This document shows, in pieces, positions 44,530-53,597 of a stretch of DNA of 64,000 nt; position 1 is the first letter of the stretch; every line of letters begins with the position of its first letter. The DNA comes from Martinezella rhizogenes. GTDB lineage: Bacteria > Pseudomonadota > Alphaproteobacteria > Rhizobiales > Rhizobiaceae. The stretch is from positions 186,001-250,000 of the forward strand of contig JAAMEZ010000058.1 in the NCBI GenBank assembly GCA_013322215.1, written 5' to 3'. The notes under the pieces were generated by a model that was not told the DNA's origin, did not search any database, and saw only the letters and a list, made by a program, of their open reading frames with translations. A program made the position numbers and the translations under genes.

Positions 44530-45747
44530 CTACCGCAAATCGGGAGTCTGGTCAAACAGGCGCTTGTGGGCACTGATGGCATAGGTGTCCGTCATGCCGG
44601 CCAGATAGTCGCCGACATGCCTCGCTTTGGGAGCGATTGCGAGCCCGGCGATATGATCCACCCAATAGTGGCTCTGCATCTCCTTGGGATTTTCCATATA
44701 GGCATGGAAGAGGTCCGTGACGATCTTTGCGGCACCGGCACGGATGCGCATGATGTCGGGGTGACGGTAGATGCGCCTGAACAGCATCTGTTTGATCAGC
44801 TTGTCGGTCTCGGCCATTTCAGGCGAGAATGTCGCGACGATGCGGCCAGCTCCACGGATATCGGCGACGTTGCCCGGCTTGATTTCGGCGAGCGCCTGCT
44901 GCGAAACGGCGATGACATCCTCCACCATGCGGGTAATCTGCCGGCGCATGATCTCGTGCGTGAAGCGGCTCGCCTCCAGATGCGGGTAGCGCGCCCTCAC
45001 CTCGGCCATCAAACCCGCGAGGAAGGGCACCTCCTCCAGCATGTCGAACGTCAGATAGCCGGAGCGCAGACCATCGTCGATATCGTGCGTGTTGTAGGCG
45101 ATATCATCGGCGATCGCCGCGACCTGGGCCTCCAGGCTGGCATAGGAAGCGATTTCGAGATCGTGGATCTCGCAATAATCGAGGATCGGCTGTGGCACAG
45201 GCCCGCGAATGCCCTTGCCGTCCGGCGTCATCAGCGGGCCATTATGCTTGACCAGACCTTCCAGCGTCTCCCAGGTCAGATTGAGGCCATCGAAATCGGC
45301 ATAGCGACGCTCGAGCTTCGTGACGATGCGCAAGGATTGGGCGTTGTGGTCGAAGCCACCATAGGGCAGCAGCACCTCATGCAGCGCATCCTCGCCCGTA
45401 TGACCGAAAGGCGTGTGGCCGAAATCGTGAACCAGCGCTACGCCTTCCGCCAAGTCCTCGTCGAGTTTAAGGGCACGTGCCAATGCGCGGGCAATCTGCG
45501 CCACCTCGATCGTATGCGTCAGTCGGGTGCGATAGTGATCGCCATCCTGGGCGATGAAGACCTGCGTCTTATGCTTCAATCGCCGGAAGGCGGTCGTGTG
45601 GACGATCCGGTCGCGGTCGCGCTGGAATTCAGAGCGTGTCGGGCTCGATCCTTCTTCGTAGAGCCTTCCACGCGATTCCGAGGGATTTGTTGCATAGGCT
45701 GCCTTTTCCCCATACCCGAAACCCAATGCATGCGTATCAATCGTCAT
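44530..45747 (-). CDS. dgt: Deoxyguanosinetriphosphate triphosphohydrolase-like HD protein
   Basis: This is an HD-domain dNTP triphosphohydrolase that limits dNTP pools. From the ATG at 45745-45747 the product has 405 residues, the length of the rhizobial type. The metal-binding set is complete: HTIEVAQIARALA (His), VALVHDFGHTPFGH (His-Asp) and AAIADDIAYNTHDIDDG (Asp). It starts the minus-strand block. The divergent erpA is about 305 bp away. Whether the enzyme acts only on dGTP cannot be read from sequence. Confidence 0.93.
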   Translation of the reverse strand: MTIDTHALGFGYGEKAAYATNPSESRGRLYEEGSSPTRSEFQRDRDRIVHTTAFRRLKHKTQVFIAQDGDHYRTRLTHTIEVAQIARALARALKLDEDLAEGVALVHDFGHTPFGHTGEDALHEVLLPYGGFDHNAQSLRIVTKLERRYADFDGLNLTWETLEGLVKHNGPLMTPDGKGIRGPVPQPILDYCEIHDLEIASYASLEAQVAAIADDIAYNTHDIDDGLRSGYLTFDMLEEVPFLAGLMAEVRARYPHLEASRFTHEIMRRQITRMVEDVIAVSQQALAEIKPGNVADIRGAGRIVATFSPEMAETDKLIKQMLFRRIYRHPDIMRIRAGAAKIVTDLFHAYMENPKEMQSHYWVDHIAGLAIAPKARHVGDYLAGMTDTYAISAHKRLFDQTPDLR

Positions 45748-46052
45748 TATCAATCCATTCCAGCATTTGACTCCCGCACCGCCATCAGCGCGACAGCCGC
45801 TTCCCTGCAATCGGTCCCTCGCCTTGCCCGGCGATGCGGACTGCTGTCCGCTCTTCGTATATACCAGCCCATTGACGTCGCTTTGCGGCCTTCATACCTA
45901 TAGACAAGAAACAGCAAAACGGTGTGTGGCTCAACTACGAAACCATGCTGTCACCGGCCTGACTTTCATGATAAAGGCTACGGATATCAGCCGTTTGAAA
46001 GTTTGACGGCTTATTGGTTCTCTCCGGATCTTGACCCCGGCAGGAGGAAGAT
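45748..46052. other. Divergent promoter region dgt/erpA
   Basis: This 305-bp region lies between two divergent genes and should hold both promoters. CTTTGCGG at 45881 and a downstream TATAG are suggestive but the spacing is unclear. GGAGGAAG at 46041-46048 is the erpA ribosome-binding site. Confidence 0.4.
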
Positions 46053-46385
46053 ATGACTGAGACAAGTGTTACCCTATCGGACGCCGCAGCCAAGCGAATC
46101 GCCGCCATCGTCGGCGCGGACGCCGGAAAGCGCGCATTGCGCGTCGCTGTCGAAGGCGGCGGCTGCTCGGGTTTTTCCTATAAATTCGACCTCGTCGAAG
46201 GTCCCGAAGATGACGATATCGTCGTCGAAAAGGACAATGCCACCGTGCTGATCGATCAGTTGTCGCTGGTCTACATGGCAGGCTCCGAGATCGATTTCGT
46301 CGATAACCTGCTTGGACAATCCTTTCAGATCAAGAATCCGAATGCGGTCGCAAGCTGTGGCTGCGGCACGAGTTTTGCTATCTGA
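46053..46385 (+). CDS. erpA: Iron-sulfur cluster insertion protein ErpA
   Basis: ErpA is an A-type carrier that delivers Fe-S clusters to apoproteins. The 110-residue product has the three conserved cysteines: GGGCSGFSYKF and SCGCGTSF at the C-terminus. GGAGGAAG precedes the ATG by 5 bp. It is upstream of xth by about 130 bp on the same strand, and dgt is divergent. Confidence 0.95.
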   Translation: MTETSVTLSDAAAKRIAAIVGADAGKRALRVAVEGGGCSGFSYKFDLVEGPEDDDIVVEKDNATVLIDQLSLVYMAGSEIDFVDNLLGQSFQIKNPNAVASCGCGTSFAI

Positions 46386-46514
46386 TCCCTACCCGCTTTT
46401 TCCACAGCTTGATGACCGGCTCGGAGCCCATGCTCCGGGCCGGTTCTCATTTGGGCTGTAGTCAAGCCGGACGGCTGCGGATACAACAAGCCGAAGCAAA
46501 GGAATGAGCCGCCC

Positions 46515-47306
46515 ATGAAAATCGCCACCTGGAACATCAACGGTGTCAAAGCGCGTATCGAGAACCTCTGCCAGTGGCTGAAGGATTCGAACCCGGATAT
46601 CGTCTGCCTGCAGGAGATCAAAACGGTCGACGAAGGCTTTCCCAGGCTGGAGATCGAGGCGCTCGGCTACCACGTCGAGACGCACGGGCAGAAAGGCTTC
46701 AACGGCGTTGCGATTCTCTCCAAGACCAAGCCCGACGAAGTGACCCGTGGCCTGCCCGGCGACGATAGCGATGAGCAGGCCCGCTTCATCGAAGCGGTGT
46801 TTTCGATCGAAGGGCACGGCGCGCTACGTGTCTGCTGCCTCTATCTGCCGAACGGCAATCCGGTCGATACGGAGAAATATCCGTACAAGCTTGCCTGGAT
46901 GGAGCGCCTGCGTAAGTTCGCATCGACCCGCCTGGCATTGGAAGAACCGCTGATCCTCGCTGGCGACTACAACGTCATCCCGGAGCCGCATGATTGCTTC
47001 GACCCGAAGGTCTGGGAGAACGATGCCCTCTTCCTGCCGCAGACGCGCCAGTCCTTCCGTCAGCTCGAGCATCTCGGCTTTACCGATGCAGTGCGTGCGA
47101 CGACCGATGCAATCAAGCTTTACTCATTCTGGGATTATCAGGCTGGCGCATGGCCTAAAAACAACGGCATCCGCATCGACCACCTGATGCTGTCGCCGGA
47201 GGCTGCAGACCGGCTCACCTCGACGGCGATCGAAAAGCATGTGCGCGCTTGGGAAAAGCCCTCGGACCATGTGCCTGTAATCGCGCATCTTGATTTCAGC
47301 CATTAA
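46515..47306 (+). CDS. xth: Exodeoxyribonuclease III
   Basis: This is an AP endonuclease and 3'-5' exonuclease of base-excision repair. The 263-residue product begins MKIATWNINGVKARIENL (Asn7) and includes VCLQEIK (Glu), GDYNVIPEPHDCFDP (Asp, Asn), and the C-terminal GIRIDHLM and SDHVPVIAHLDF (Asp, His) active-site motifs. It is convergent with exoR, 68 bp away. Confidence 0.96.
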   Translation: MKIATWNINGVKARIENLCQWLKDSNPDIVCLQEIKTVDEGFPRLEIEALGYHVETHGQKGFNGVAILSKTKPDEVTRGLPGDDSDEQARFIEAVFSIEGHGALRVCCLYLPNGNPVDTEKYPYKLAWMERLRKFASTRLALEEPLILAGDYNVIPEPHDCFDPKVWENDALFLPQTRQSFRQLEHLGFTDAVRATTDAIKLYSFWDYQAGAWPKNNGIRIDHLMLSPEAADRLTSTAIEKHVRAWEKPSDHVPVIAHLDFSH

Positions 47307-47341
47307 GACCGGGTGCTTAACACACCGGGATCCAGGCACCG

Positions 47342-47359
47342 GCGCCGCCATGGCGGCGC
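47342..47359. terminator. Palindromic hairpin between xth and exoR
   Basis: GCGCCGCCATGGCGGCGC is an exact 18-bp palindrome between the convergent xth and exoR. It can form a hairpin on either transcript but has no T run, so it is only a candidate terminator or processing site. Confidence 0.4.
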
Positions 47360-47374
47360 TGTGATCAAAGCCAA

Positions 47375-48178
47375 TCAGTCGGAGCCGGCAACGTCAAGCT
47401 GATGCGCCATGGAGACCGCCACACGGCGGTCGTTCTCGTTGGCGATGGAGAAGGCCTGCTCCTGCATGTCTTCCATCCAGCTACAGTCCTTCGGCTTGCA
47501 CTTGTCGAGCGCTGCGGTCATGAAGGCCAGGCCGCGGATCGATTGACCTTCCTGGAACAGGATATTGCCGAATACGGCCATGGCGCCCGGATGGCCGCTC
47601 TTGCGCGCCTGGTTCAGCCATTTCTTGGCCTGCTGAACGTTGGTGGCGCCGCCCTCGCCTGACAGCATCATCTGCGCCAGCTGGAACTGCGCCTCTGGAA
47701 CGCCGAAGGTCGATGCGACCTGGAAATAGAGCTGCCGGGCCTGGTTGAGGTCGATCTTCACCGGACTGTTGGGGATGCCGCTCTTGTAGTAGCTCGCGAG
47801 CGCCAACAGTGCATTGATGAAGAAGCCGGTGTCTTCCGAGCCCGGTTCCACTCCCTGCTGGGCGATCTCGCTGTAAATCTTGAAGGCTTCGAAATCGTTC
47901 TGTGCCACGCCGTCGCCATCGGCATACATATTGGCCAAGGCCCAGCGTGAGCCGGTATGGCCTTTTTCGGCGGCGTAGCGATAGGCTTCGACCGCCTCTT
48001 CCTTCTGTCCGTTCTTGTAGGCCTTGAAACCGAACTTGAAGAGATCGAACGGACCTGATTCCTTGGTGACGCCGGCATTGATATCGAATGCCTTGGCTTG
48101 ACCCGCCAGCACCACCGCGGTGGCAAGGGACAGGCTGAGCATCATGACTCTCGCTGATATGAACTCGGACTTAAACAT
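47375..48178 (-). CDS. exoR: Exopolysaccharide regulator ExoR (Sel1-repeat, periplasmic)
   Basis: ExoR is a periplasmic inhibitor of the ExoS sensor kinase and so controls ExoS-ChvI, succinoglycan and motility genes. From the ATG at 48176-48178 the product has 267 residues. A signal peptide with a hydrophobic core (about residues 11-25) ends at AKA|FDI, residues 28-30. Sel1-like repeats follow, for example AYRYAAEKGHTGSRWALANMYADGDG and ARQLYFQVASTFGVPEAQFQLAQMM. In Sinorhizobium the protein is cut in the periplasm between Ala80 and Leu81 (from memory). The same A80-L81 pair lies here within RWALANMY. Convergent with xth. A long upstream region (about 680 bp) separates it from the FadL gene. 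Confidence 0.95.
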   Translation of the reverse strand: MFKSEFISARVMMLSLSLATAVVLAGQAKAFDINAGVTKESGPFDLFKFGFKAYKNGQKEEAVEAYRYAAEKGHTGSRWALANMYADGDGVAQNDFEAFKIYSEIAQQGVEPGSEDTGFFINALLALASYYKSGIPNSPVKIDLNQARQLYFQVASTFGVPEAQFQLAQMMLSGEGGATNVQQAKKWLNQARKSGHPGAMAVFGNILFQEGQSIRGLAFMTAALDKCKPKDCSWMEDMQEQAFSIANENDRRVAVSMAHQLDVAGSD

Positions 48179-48861
48179 AACAGTCGATTTCTTTCGCTCC
48201 ATTCGGACCTGTCGCGGCACTTGCATAAACGCCGTCAGCTTCACGAATGTTTTCCCTGATGGCGCACGAGACGGGATCGTCCTTCGAGAAGGCAGTTCCT
48301 GTGACATCCAACCGATGCTGTTTGCCACAATTGCGAGCATAGCTTGCAATTATGTCCAAACCAGCATTTGTGCGGCCGCTATCGCTTCCCACCATCAAAG
48401 GCACGCTCTCATTCGCTTTCCGATGACGGAGTCCAAAGATCGGCCGTCTGACGATTTCCCTTGGCAGACAGCGAGTTTTCGGCTGCGTCGGAAACATCAC
48501 TGCTCCGATCCCGGATTGTTGCTTATGCCAAAGTGGAAGTTCACCCATCGACCGCTTACGCACTTTCTACAAGGCTTGCCCCTGTGCCCACGTAATCGCT
48601 GCTCCCCATTTGTGGCGGGAAATGGACAAATTGTAATCTGATCACGTGGCTGCAATGTCTTGAAATAGAGTGTTGCTAATTCGTCACAAAGATTTTATCG
48701 GACTTGAGATTTCTTTAACCATAAATCGGGCAAAAGATGCGGTTTGCACTCCGCTTTTTGCCGATCAGACAAAGAAACGTCGCGAGACTTGGAAGAGCCC
48801 GCGACGTTGATGATAAAGTGAAGGATCAGTCAATAAGCTCCTTCAATTCAATGGTTTATCG
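48179..48861. other. Region between fadL-type gene and exoR
   Basis: This 683-bp region has no convincing gene. It holds the exoR upstream region (48179 onward), an AT-rich part near 48650-48720 and, at the right end, the terminator of the porin gene (48767-48808). An exoR transcript could carry a long leader here. Open frames present are not supported by codon usage or start sites. Confidence 0.5.
48767..48808 (-). terminator. Intrinsic terminator of the FadL-type gene
   Basis: On the minus strand AACGTCGCG (48800-48808) pairs with CGCGACGTT (48776-48784) around a 15-nt loop and is followed by TCTTTGT, weakly T-rich. It ends about 54 bp beyond the stop codon. Confidence 0.6.
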
Positions 48862-50121
48862 TCAGAAGCTGACTTTCACCGATGTCTGAAGAGCAGCGAC
48901 CAAGTCATTGCCGAAGCTATAGGTCGCATCATTGCCGTAGACGACACCACCGCGTGTGACCGGTCCGGATTTTCCTGATGTCATGAGGCCGAGAGCACCG
49001 CCGAAATTGAACTGAACATGCTCTGTCGCCTTGTAGGCGACGCCCGCGCCGAGGGTCCACGTGTCGGAATTCATGCCATAGCCGTCGCTCGTACCGCGAT
49101 CCCAGGTCAGGCTGACGGCGCCGCTCCACTTATCGTTGAACTTGTGTCCGACACCGCCAGTGATCGTCCAACCGTCCTTGTACAGCAGGTCAAGCGAGGT
49201 GAGCTCGGTGGGGCCATTGGCGCGGCAGGATATGCTGCGAGTGGAGCTCGGGCAGAGCGCGATGCTTTGCAGGATGCTCCAGTTTGTCCACTTGACCGAA
49301 CCGAAGGCGAGCCAGTCCGGCGCGATACCGGTCTGTACTTTCCACTCCAGAGAATCAGGAGCATCGGCCGAGCCGAAAACGGACGTCACCTTGCCACCGA
49401 AGCCAGGGACAACAGGCGGCGGTACTTCGGTCAAGTCGACGCTACCCTTCAGGTTGTCGTATTTGACCCGGCTGTTGTAGACGAGGCTCGTGCGGAACGC
49501 ATATTCTGGGATTTCGTAGGCGATACCGGCGCGCCAGCCCCAGCCATGACCGTCGATATCAAGCGAACCCATGCCATTGTAAACGGCGGAAATCGGGGCC
49601 GGCGTGTCGTAGACCAGGCGCGACTTGTAACCACTGACTTCCTGGTAGAAGCCGCCGCCGATCAGGCGCAACTGGCCCGGACCCGCATCGAACTTGTACG
49701 AGCAAGTGGCCGAATAGTTGTTCGTGCGAACCTTGACTTCAGTTTCGTTGTTGGCGCCGGCCCAGTTTACACCTTCGTTGAGGTGGCCGCCGAACGGCTG
49801 CGAATAGTCGGCCATGCAGTCAAGATCATCGGTGATACCGATCTTGAAGGCGGCATAAGGAATGGCGTAATTTTCCGACGCGTCCGTCGAACGGCTGCGG
49901 TTATTGAGATTGCCGTCAGCTGGATTGATGTCCTTGGCATTCTTCAATTTGCGGTCCGGCATCACATAAGTAACGCCCGAGTCGAAAACATAACGGCCCT
50001 TATCGAAAAGCAGATCGATGTCGTAGCCGCCGCGATCAAGGCCGCCCGCAAAGGCAGCGCTCGCGAAAGATGAGCTGATGACGAGTGTGACTGCGCCCCT
50101 CAGCGCAATAGAAAATGCCAT
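48862..50121 (-). CDS. FadL/OmpP1-family outer-membrane porin
   Basis: From the ATG at 50119-50121 the product has 419 residues. The signal peptide MAFSIALRGAVTLVISSSFASAAFA precedes the mature start GGLDRGGYDIDLLFDKGRY, which is typical of the family. The rest alternates hydrophobic and polar residues in beta strands (KVRTNNYSATCSYKF, WTLGAGVAYKATEHVQFNFGG) and ends in aromatic residue F, as in many outer-membrane beta barrels. FadL relatives take up long-chain fatty acids or other hydrophobic compounds, and the ligand here is not known. It is transcribed towards exoR, with its own terminator. Confidence 0.88.
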   Translation of the reverse strand: MAFSIALRGAVTLVISSSFASAAFAGGLDRGGYDIDLLFDKGRYVFDSGVTYVMPDRKLKNAKDINPADGNLNNRSRSTDASENYAIPYAAFKIGITDDLDCMADYSQPFGGHLNEGVNWAGANNETEVKVRTNNYSATCSYKFDAGPGQLRLIGGGFYQEVSGYKSRLVYDTPAPISAVYNGMGSLDIDGHGWGWRAGIAYEIPEYAFRTSLVYNSRVKYDNLKGSVDLTEVPPPVVPGFGGKVTSVFGSADAPDSLEWKVQTGIAPDWLAFGSVKWTNWSILQSIALCPSSTRSISCRANGPTELTSLDLLYKDGWTITGGVGHKFNDKWSGAVSLTWDRGTSDGYGMNSDTWTLGAGVAYKATEHVQFNFGGALGLMTSGKSGPVTRGGVVYGNDATYSFGNDLVAALQTSVKVSF

Positions 50122-50473
50122 TGTATCTCCCCCACAGGTGCATTCATTTGTTTGATTGTTGCGATGATCGCGTGAATTGGCAATGTGCCGCTCGGGAGCA
50201 CCAACTATGTAAGAGAGCAATTTATTTACGTAAGAAAACGAACGCCGCCTTGGAAAATCCATCGCTGTAGGTAATTTTTTCTTTCGAAATAGCATTTTAG
50301 GCCCCTGATAGATTCTCATTCTTCGCAGCAACAATTCTGTTACAATATGACAACAGTTTTGCTTTTCGAGCGTGTCCGACAACTTTAGGGGTAATCTGTT
50401 TCGCCTGTGCGAAACTGGCGGCGGATCTGGGGCTTTCGATCCAGTCAATCCCCATCGAATCGAGGGAATAAAC
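50122..50473. other. Upstream region of the FadL-type gene
   Basis: This 352-bp AT-rich non-coding stretch on the minus side holds the porin promoter. No open frame has coding character. Confidence 0.4.
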
Positions 50474-50508
50474 AAAAAGGCACGCGGCGAACACCGCGTG
50501 CCTTTTTT
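50474..50508. terminator. Bidirectional intrinsic terminator downstream of valS
   Basis: AAAAAGGCACGCGG (50474-50487) is repeated inverted as CCGCGTGCCTTTTTT around a 6-nt loop. It is followed by a T run in either direction. It most likely stops the valS transcript on the minus strand. Confidence 0.9.
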
Positions 50509-50631
50509 CGATCCCAGATATCTACTTCCTCAAGCGAATCACGATTTCTCGGCTTCGCTTCTTGCGCTTTTCACCCTCCATCGGGCACATGCCGTTGTCG
50601 CAGACCACGGCATGGTTTTGCGCGGTATGCC

Positions 50632-53475
50632 TTAGCCGGCTTCGCTCACCCGGGCCAGCGCCACCTTGAGGCTCGACTGCTGCCCCTCGAGCTCGCCGAG
50701 GCGCTCGCGCTCGGCGGCGACCACGTCCGGATTGGCATTGGCAACGAACTTCTCGTTCGAGAGCTTGCCGGCAATGCGGGCGATCTCCTGATCGTTCTTG
50801 GCGATCGCCTTTTCGAGACGCGCCGTCTCGGCAGAGAGATCGATGAGGCTGCCGAGCGGCAGGCAAACGGTCGCCTCGCCCACGACGATCTGAGCGGCAC
50901 CCTTCGGTGCTGTATCGGCAAGCGAAATCGCCTCCACACGCGCCAGCCGCTTGATGGCGGCATCATGACGGAAGAGGCGCTCGCGCGTCAGGCTATTGGC
51001 ATCGACAACGACCAATGGCGCCGTTGCAGCCGGCGGCACGTTCATTTCCGAACGAACGGAGCGAATGCCGGAGACCAGATCGATCAGCCAGTTGATTTCA
51101 TCGGCGGCGACGTTATCGGCATAGGACGGTGCCGGCCAATCCGCATGGCAGATCAGGCCTTCGCGCTCCTGACCATCGCCTGCCGTGTGCGCCCAGAGCT
51201 CTTCCGTCATGAAGGGCATGAACGGATGCAGCAGTTTGTAGGTCTCTTCGAGAACATAAGCGGCGCAGGATTGAGCCTCCGCCTTGGCATTCTCGTCTTC
51301 GCCGCTGAAGATCGGCTTCAGCAATTCGAGATACCAGTCGCAGAACTGGTTCCAGATGAAGCGGTAGAGAGCGCCGGCGGCATCGTTGAAGCGGAAGCTT
51401 TCCAGCGCCTCGGTGACGTCACGCTCCGCACGCGCCAGCTCCGTCAGGATCCAGCGGTTGACGGTAAGCTCGGCGGCTTCCGGCACGAAATGCGGGTCGC
51501 TCTTGGCGCCGTTCATTTCGGCAAAGCGCGTGGCGTTCCAGAGCTTGGTGCCGAAGTTGCGATAGCCGGCGATGCGGGCGGGATCGAGCTTCACGTCGCG
51601 ACCCTGCGCGGCCATGATCGCCAGCGTGAAACGCAGCGAATCGGCACCGTATTGGTCGATCAGTTCAAGCGGATCGATGACGTTGCCCTTGGACTTCGAC
51701 ATCTTCTGCCCGTTCTTGTCGCGCACCAGGGCATGAATATAGACCGTGCTGAACGGCTCGACGGAATTGCCGTTCTCATCCTTCATGAAGTGCAGGCCCA
51801 TCTGCATCATGCGAACGACCCAGAACGGGATGATATCGAAGCCGGTAACGAGGAGATTCGTCGGATAGTAGCGCGCCAGTTCCGGCGTCTCGTCCGGCCA
51901 GCCGAGCGTCGAGAACGGCCAGAGTGCGGATGAGAACCAGGTGTCGAGCACGTCTTCATCGCGCGTCAGGATTTCGCCGGGCTTGAAGTTCTCCAGCAGG
52001 TCCTCGACATAGGCCTTCATCGGGCCTTCATGCGAAAGATAGTGCTGGATCGCCGCCTGCAGCGCTTCCTCTTCGGATTTTTCGACAAAGACCTGCCCAT
52101 CCGGACCATACCATGCCGGGATCTGATGACCCCACCAGAGCTGACGGGAGATGCACCACGGCTCGATGTTTTCAAGCCAGTTGAAATAGGTGTTTTCCCA
52201 GTTCCTGGGCACGAACTTGGTTCTGCCCTCGCGGACGGATTCCAGCGCCGGCTGTCCCAACGTCTTGTTGTCGACGAACCACTGTTCCGTCAGGCGCGGC
52301 TCGATCGGCACGCCGCCACGATCGCCATGCGGCACGGCATGCGTATGCGGCTCGATCTTGTCGAGCAGACCCGCCTCTTCGAAGATGCGGACGATGATCT
52401 TGCGCGCCTCCAAGCGGTCCTTGCCTTCCAGCTCGTCCCAGGCGCCATGCAGCGCTGCGGGATTATCGAGGCCCTCGAGGAAATCCTCGTTCTCCTTGAT
52501 GTTGATGGAGGCATCGACGTTCATGACGTTGATGGCACGCAGTCCCGTTCGCTTGCCGACTTCGAAGTCGTTGAAATCATGCGCAGGCGTGATCTTCACC
52601 GCGCCGGTGCCGGCGGTCGGATCGGCGTAGGAATCGGCGACGATCGGAATGCGACGACCGACGATCGGCAGAATGACATGCTTGCCGACGATGCCGCGAT
52701 AACGCTCGTCTTCCGGATTTACCGCAATACCGGTATCGCCAAGCATCGTTTCCGGGCGCGTCGTCGCGACGACAATATAGTCCCGAGTTTCGAATTCGGT
52801 CGGCTTGCCTTCCTCATCGAAGGCAATCGGATATTGATAGGTAACGCCGGGCTCCAGCGGATAGCGCAGGTGCCAGAGATTGCCCTTCACCTCATGCTGC
52901 TCGACCTCCATATCGGAGATTGCCGTCAGCAGTTTCGGGTCCCAATTGACGAGGCGCTTGTCCTTGTAGATCAGGCCTTCCTTGTAGAGCGTGACGAAGA
53001 CTTCGAGAACGGCCTTTGACAGGCCCTCGTCCATGGTGAAGCGCTCGCGCGACCAATCGCAGGACGCGCCGAGGCGTTTCAGCTGGTTGAAGATCAAGCC
53101 ACCCGATTCAGCCTTCCATTCCCAGATCTTCTCGATGAAGGCCTCGCGGCCCATCTTGCGGCGATCCGGCTGCTGGCGTTCGGCGAGACGACGCTCGACG
53201 ACCATCTGCGTGGCGATGCCGGCATGGTCCATGCCCGGCTGCCAGAGAACGTCCTTGCCGCGCATGCGCTCGAAACGCACCATGATGTCCTGCAGCGTGT
53301 TGTTCAGTGCATGACCCATGTGCAGCGAACCGGTCACGTTCGGCGGCGGGATGACGATGGTGAAGGTTTCCGCGCCTGGCTTAGCGTTCGCGCCGGCGCG
53401 AAAGGCGTCGGCCTCATCCCATTTTTGGGCGATCTTCGGTTCGACGGTGGCGGAATCATATGTTTTGTCGAGCAT
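50632..53475 (-). CDS. valS: Valyl-tRNA synthetase
   Basis: ValRS charges tRNA-Val. From the ATG at 53473-53475 the product has 947 residues, the normal size. HIGH-like PPNVTGSLHMGHALNNT and KMSKS-like GQKMSKSKGNVID are present, along with the CP1 editing domain. The C-terminal coiled coil arm (LSAETARLEKAIAKNDQEIARIAGKLSNEKFVANA) is clear. The gene ends 123 bp before a strong terminator. Confidence 0.97.
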   Translation of the reverse strand: MLDKTYDSATVEPKIAQKWDEADAFRAGANAKPGAETFTIVIPPPNVTGSLHMGHALNNTLQDIMVRFERMRGKDVLWQPGMDHAGIATQMVVERRLAERQQPDRRKMGREAFIEKIWEWKAESGGLIFNQLKRLGASCDWSRERFTMDEGLSKAVLEVFVTLYKEGLIYKDKRLVNWDPKLLTAISDMEVEQHEVKGNLWHLRYPLEPGVTYQYPIAFDEEGKPTEFETRDYIVVATTRPETMLGDTGIAVNPEDERYRGIVGKHVILPIVGRRIPIVADSYADPTAGTGAVKITPAHDFNDFEVGKRTGLRAINVMNVDASINIKENEDFLEGLDNPAALHGAWDELEGKDRLEARKIIVRIFEEAGLLDKIEPHTHAVPHGDRGGVPIEPRLTEQWFVDNKTLGQPALESVREGRTKFVPRNWENTYFNWLENIEPWCISRQLWWGHQIPAWYGPDGQVFVEKSEEEALQAAIQHYLSHEGPMKAYVEDLLENFKPGEILTRDEDVLDTWFSSALWPFSTLGWPDETPELARYYPTNLLVTGFDIIPFWVVRMMQMGLHFMKDENGNSVEPFSTVYIHALVRDKNGQKMSKSKGNVIDPLELIDQYGADSLRFTLAIMAAQGRDVKLDPARIAGYRNFGTKLWNATRFAEMNGAKSDPHFVPEAAELTVNRWILTELARAERDVTEALESFRFNDAAGALYRFIWNQFCDWYLELLKPIFSGEDENAKAEAQSCAAYVLEETYKLLHPFMPFMTEELWAHTAGDGQEREGLICHADWPAPSYADNVAADEINWLIDLVSGIRSVRSEMNVPPAATAPLVVVDANSLTRERLFRHDAAIKRLARVEAISLADTAPKGAAQIVVGEATVCLPLGSLIDLSAETARLEKAIAKNDQEIARIAGKLSNEKFVANANPDVVAAERERLGELEGQQSSLKVALARVSEAG

Positions 53476-53541
53476 TTTATGACCGGATCTAGAGGATTGG
53501 GTGATGCGGGTTGTAAATAGGATGGCCGTGGGCAAGTCAAT

Positions 53542-53582
53542 AAAAAAGCCGCCCCGGAGCCCGGAGCGGCGGATCGTCTACC
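53542..53582 (-). terminator. Intrinsic terminator of popZ
   Basis: On the minus strand GCCGCTCCGGG pairs with CCCGGGGCGGC-type sequence and is followed by TTTTTT (53542-53547). It lies 16 bp after the popZ stop codon. Confidence 0.82.
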
Positions 53583-53597
53583 CGAAGCTCAGGCTTG

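Noticed and set aside
48120..48641. Plus-strand frame upstream of exoR
   Set aside because: It overlaps the exoR start and has no ribosome-binding site or recognisable domain.
50522..50605. 28-codon minus-strand frame after valS (VVCDNGMCPMEGEKRKKRS...)
   Set aside because: It lies between the valS stop and its terminator, and has a plausible GTG but no ribosome-binding site that stands out. It is too short to support.
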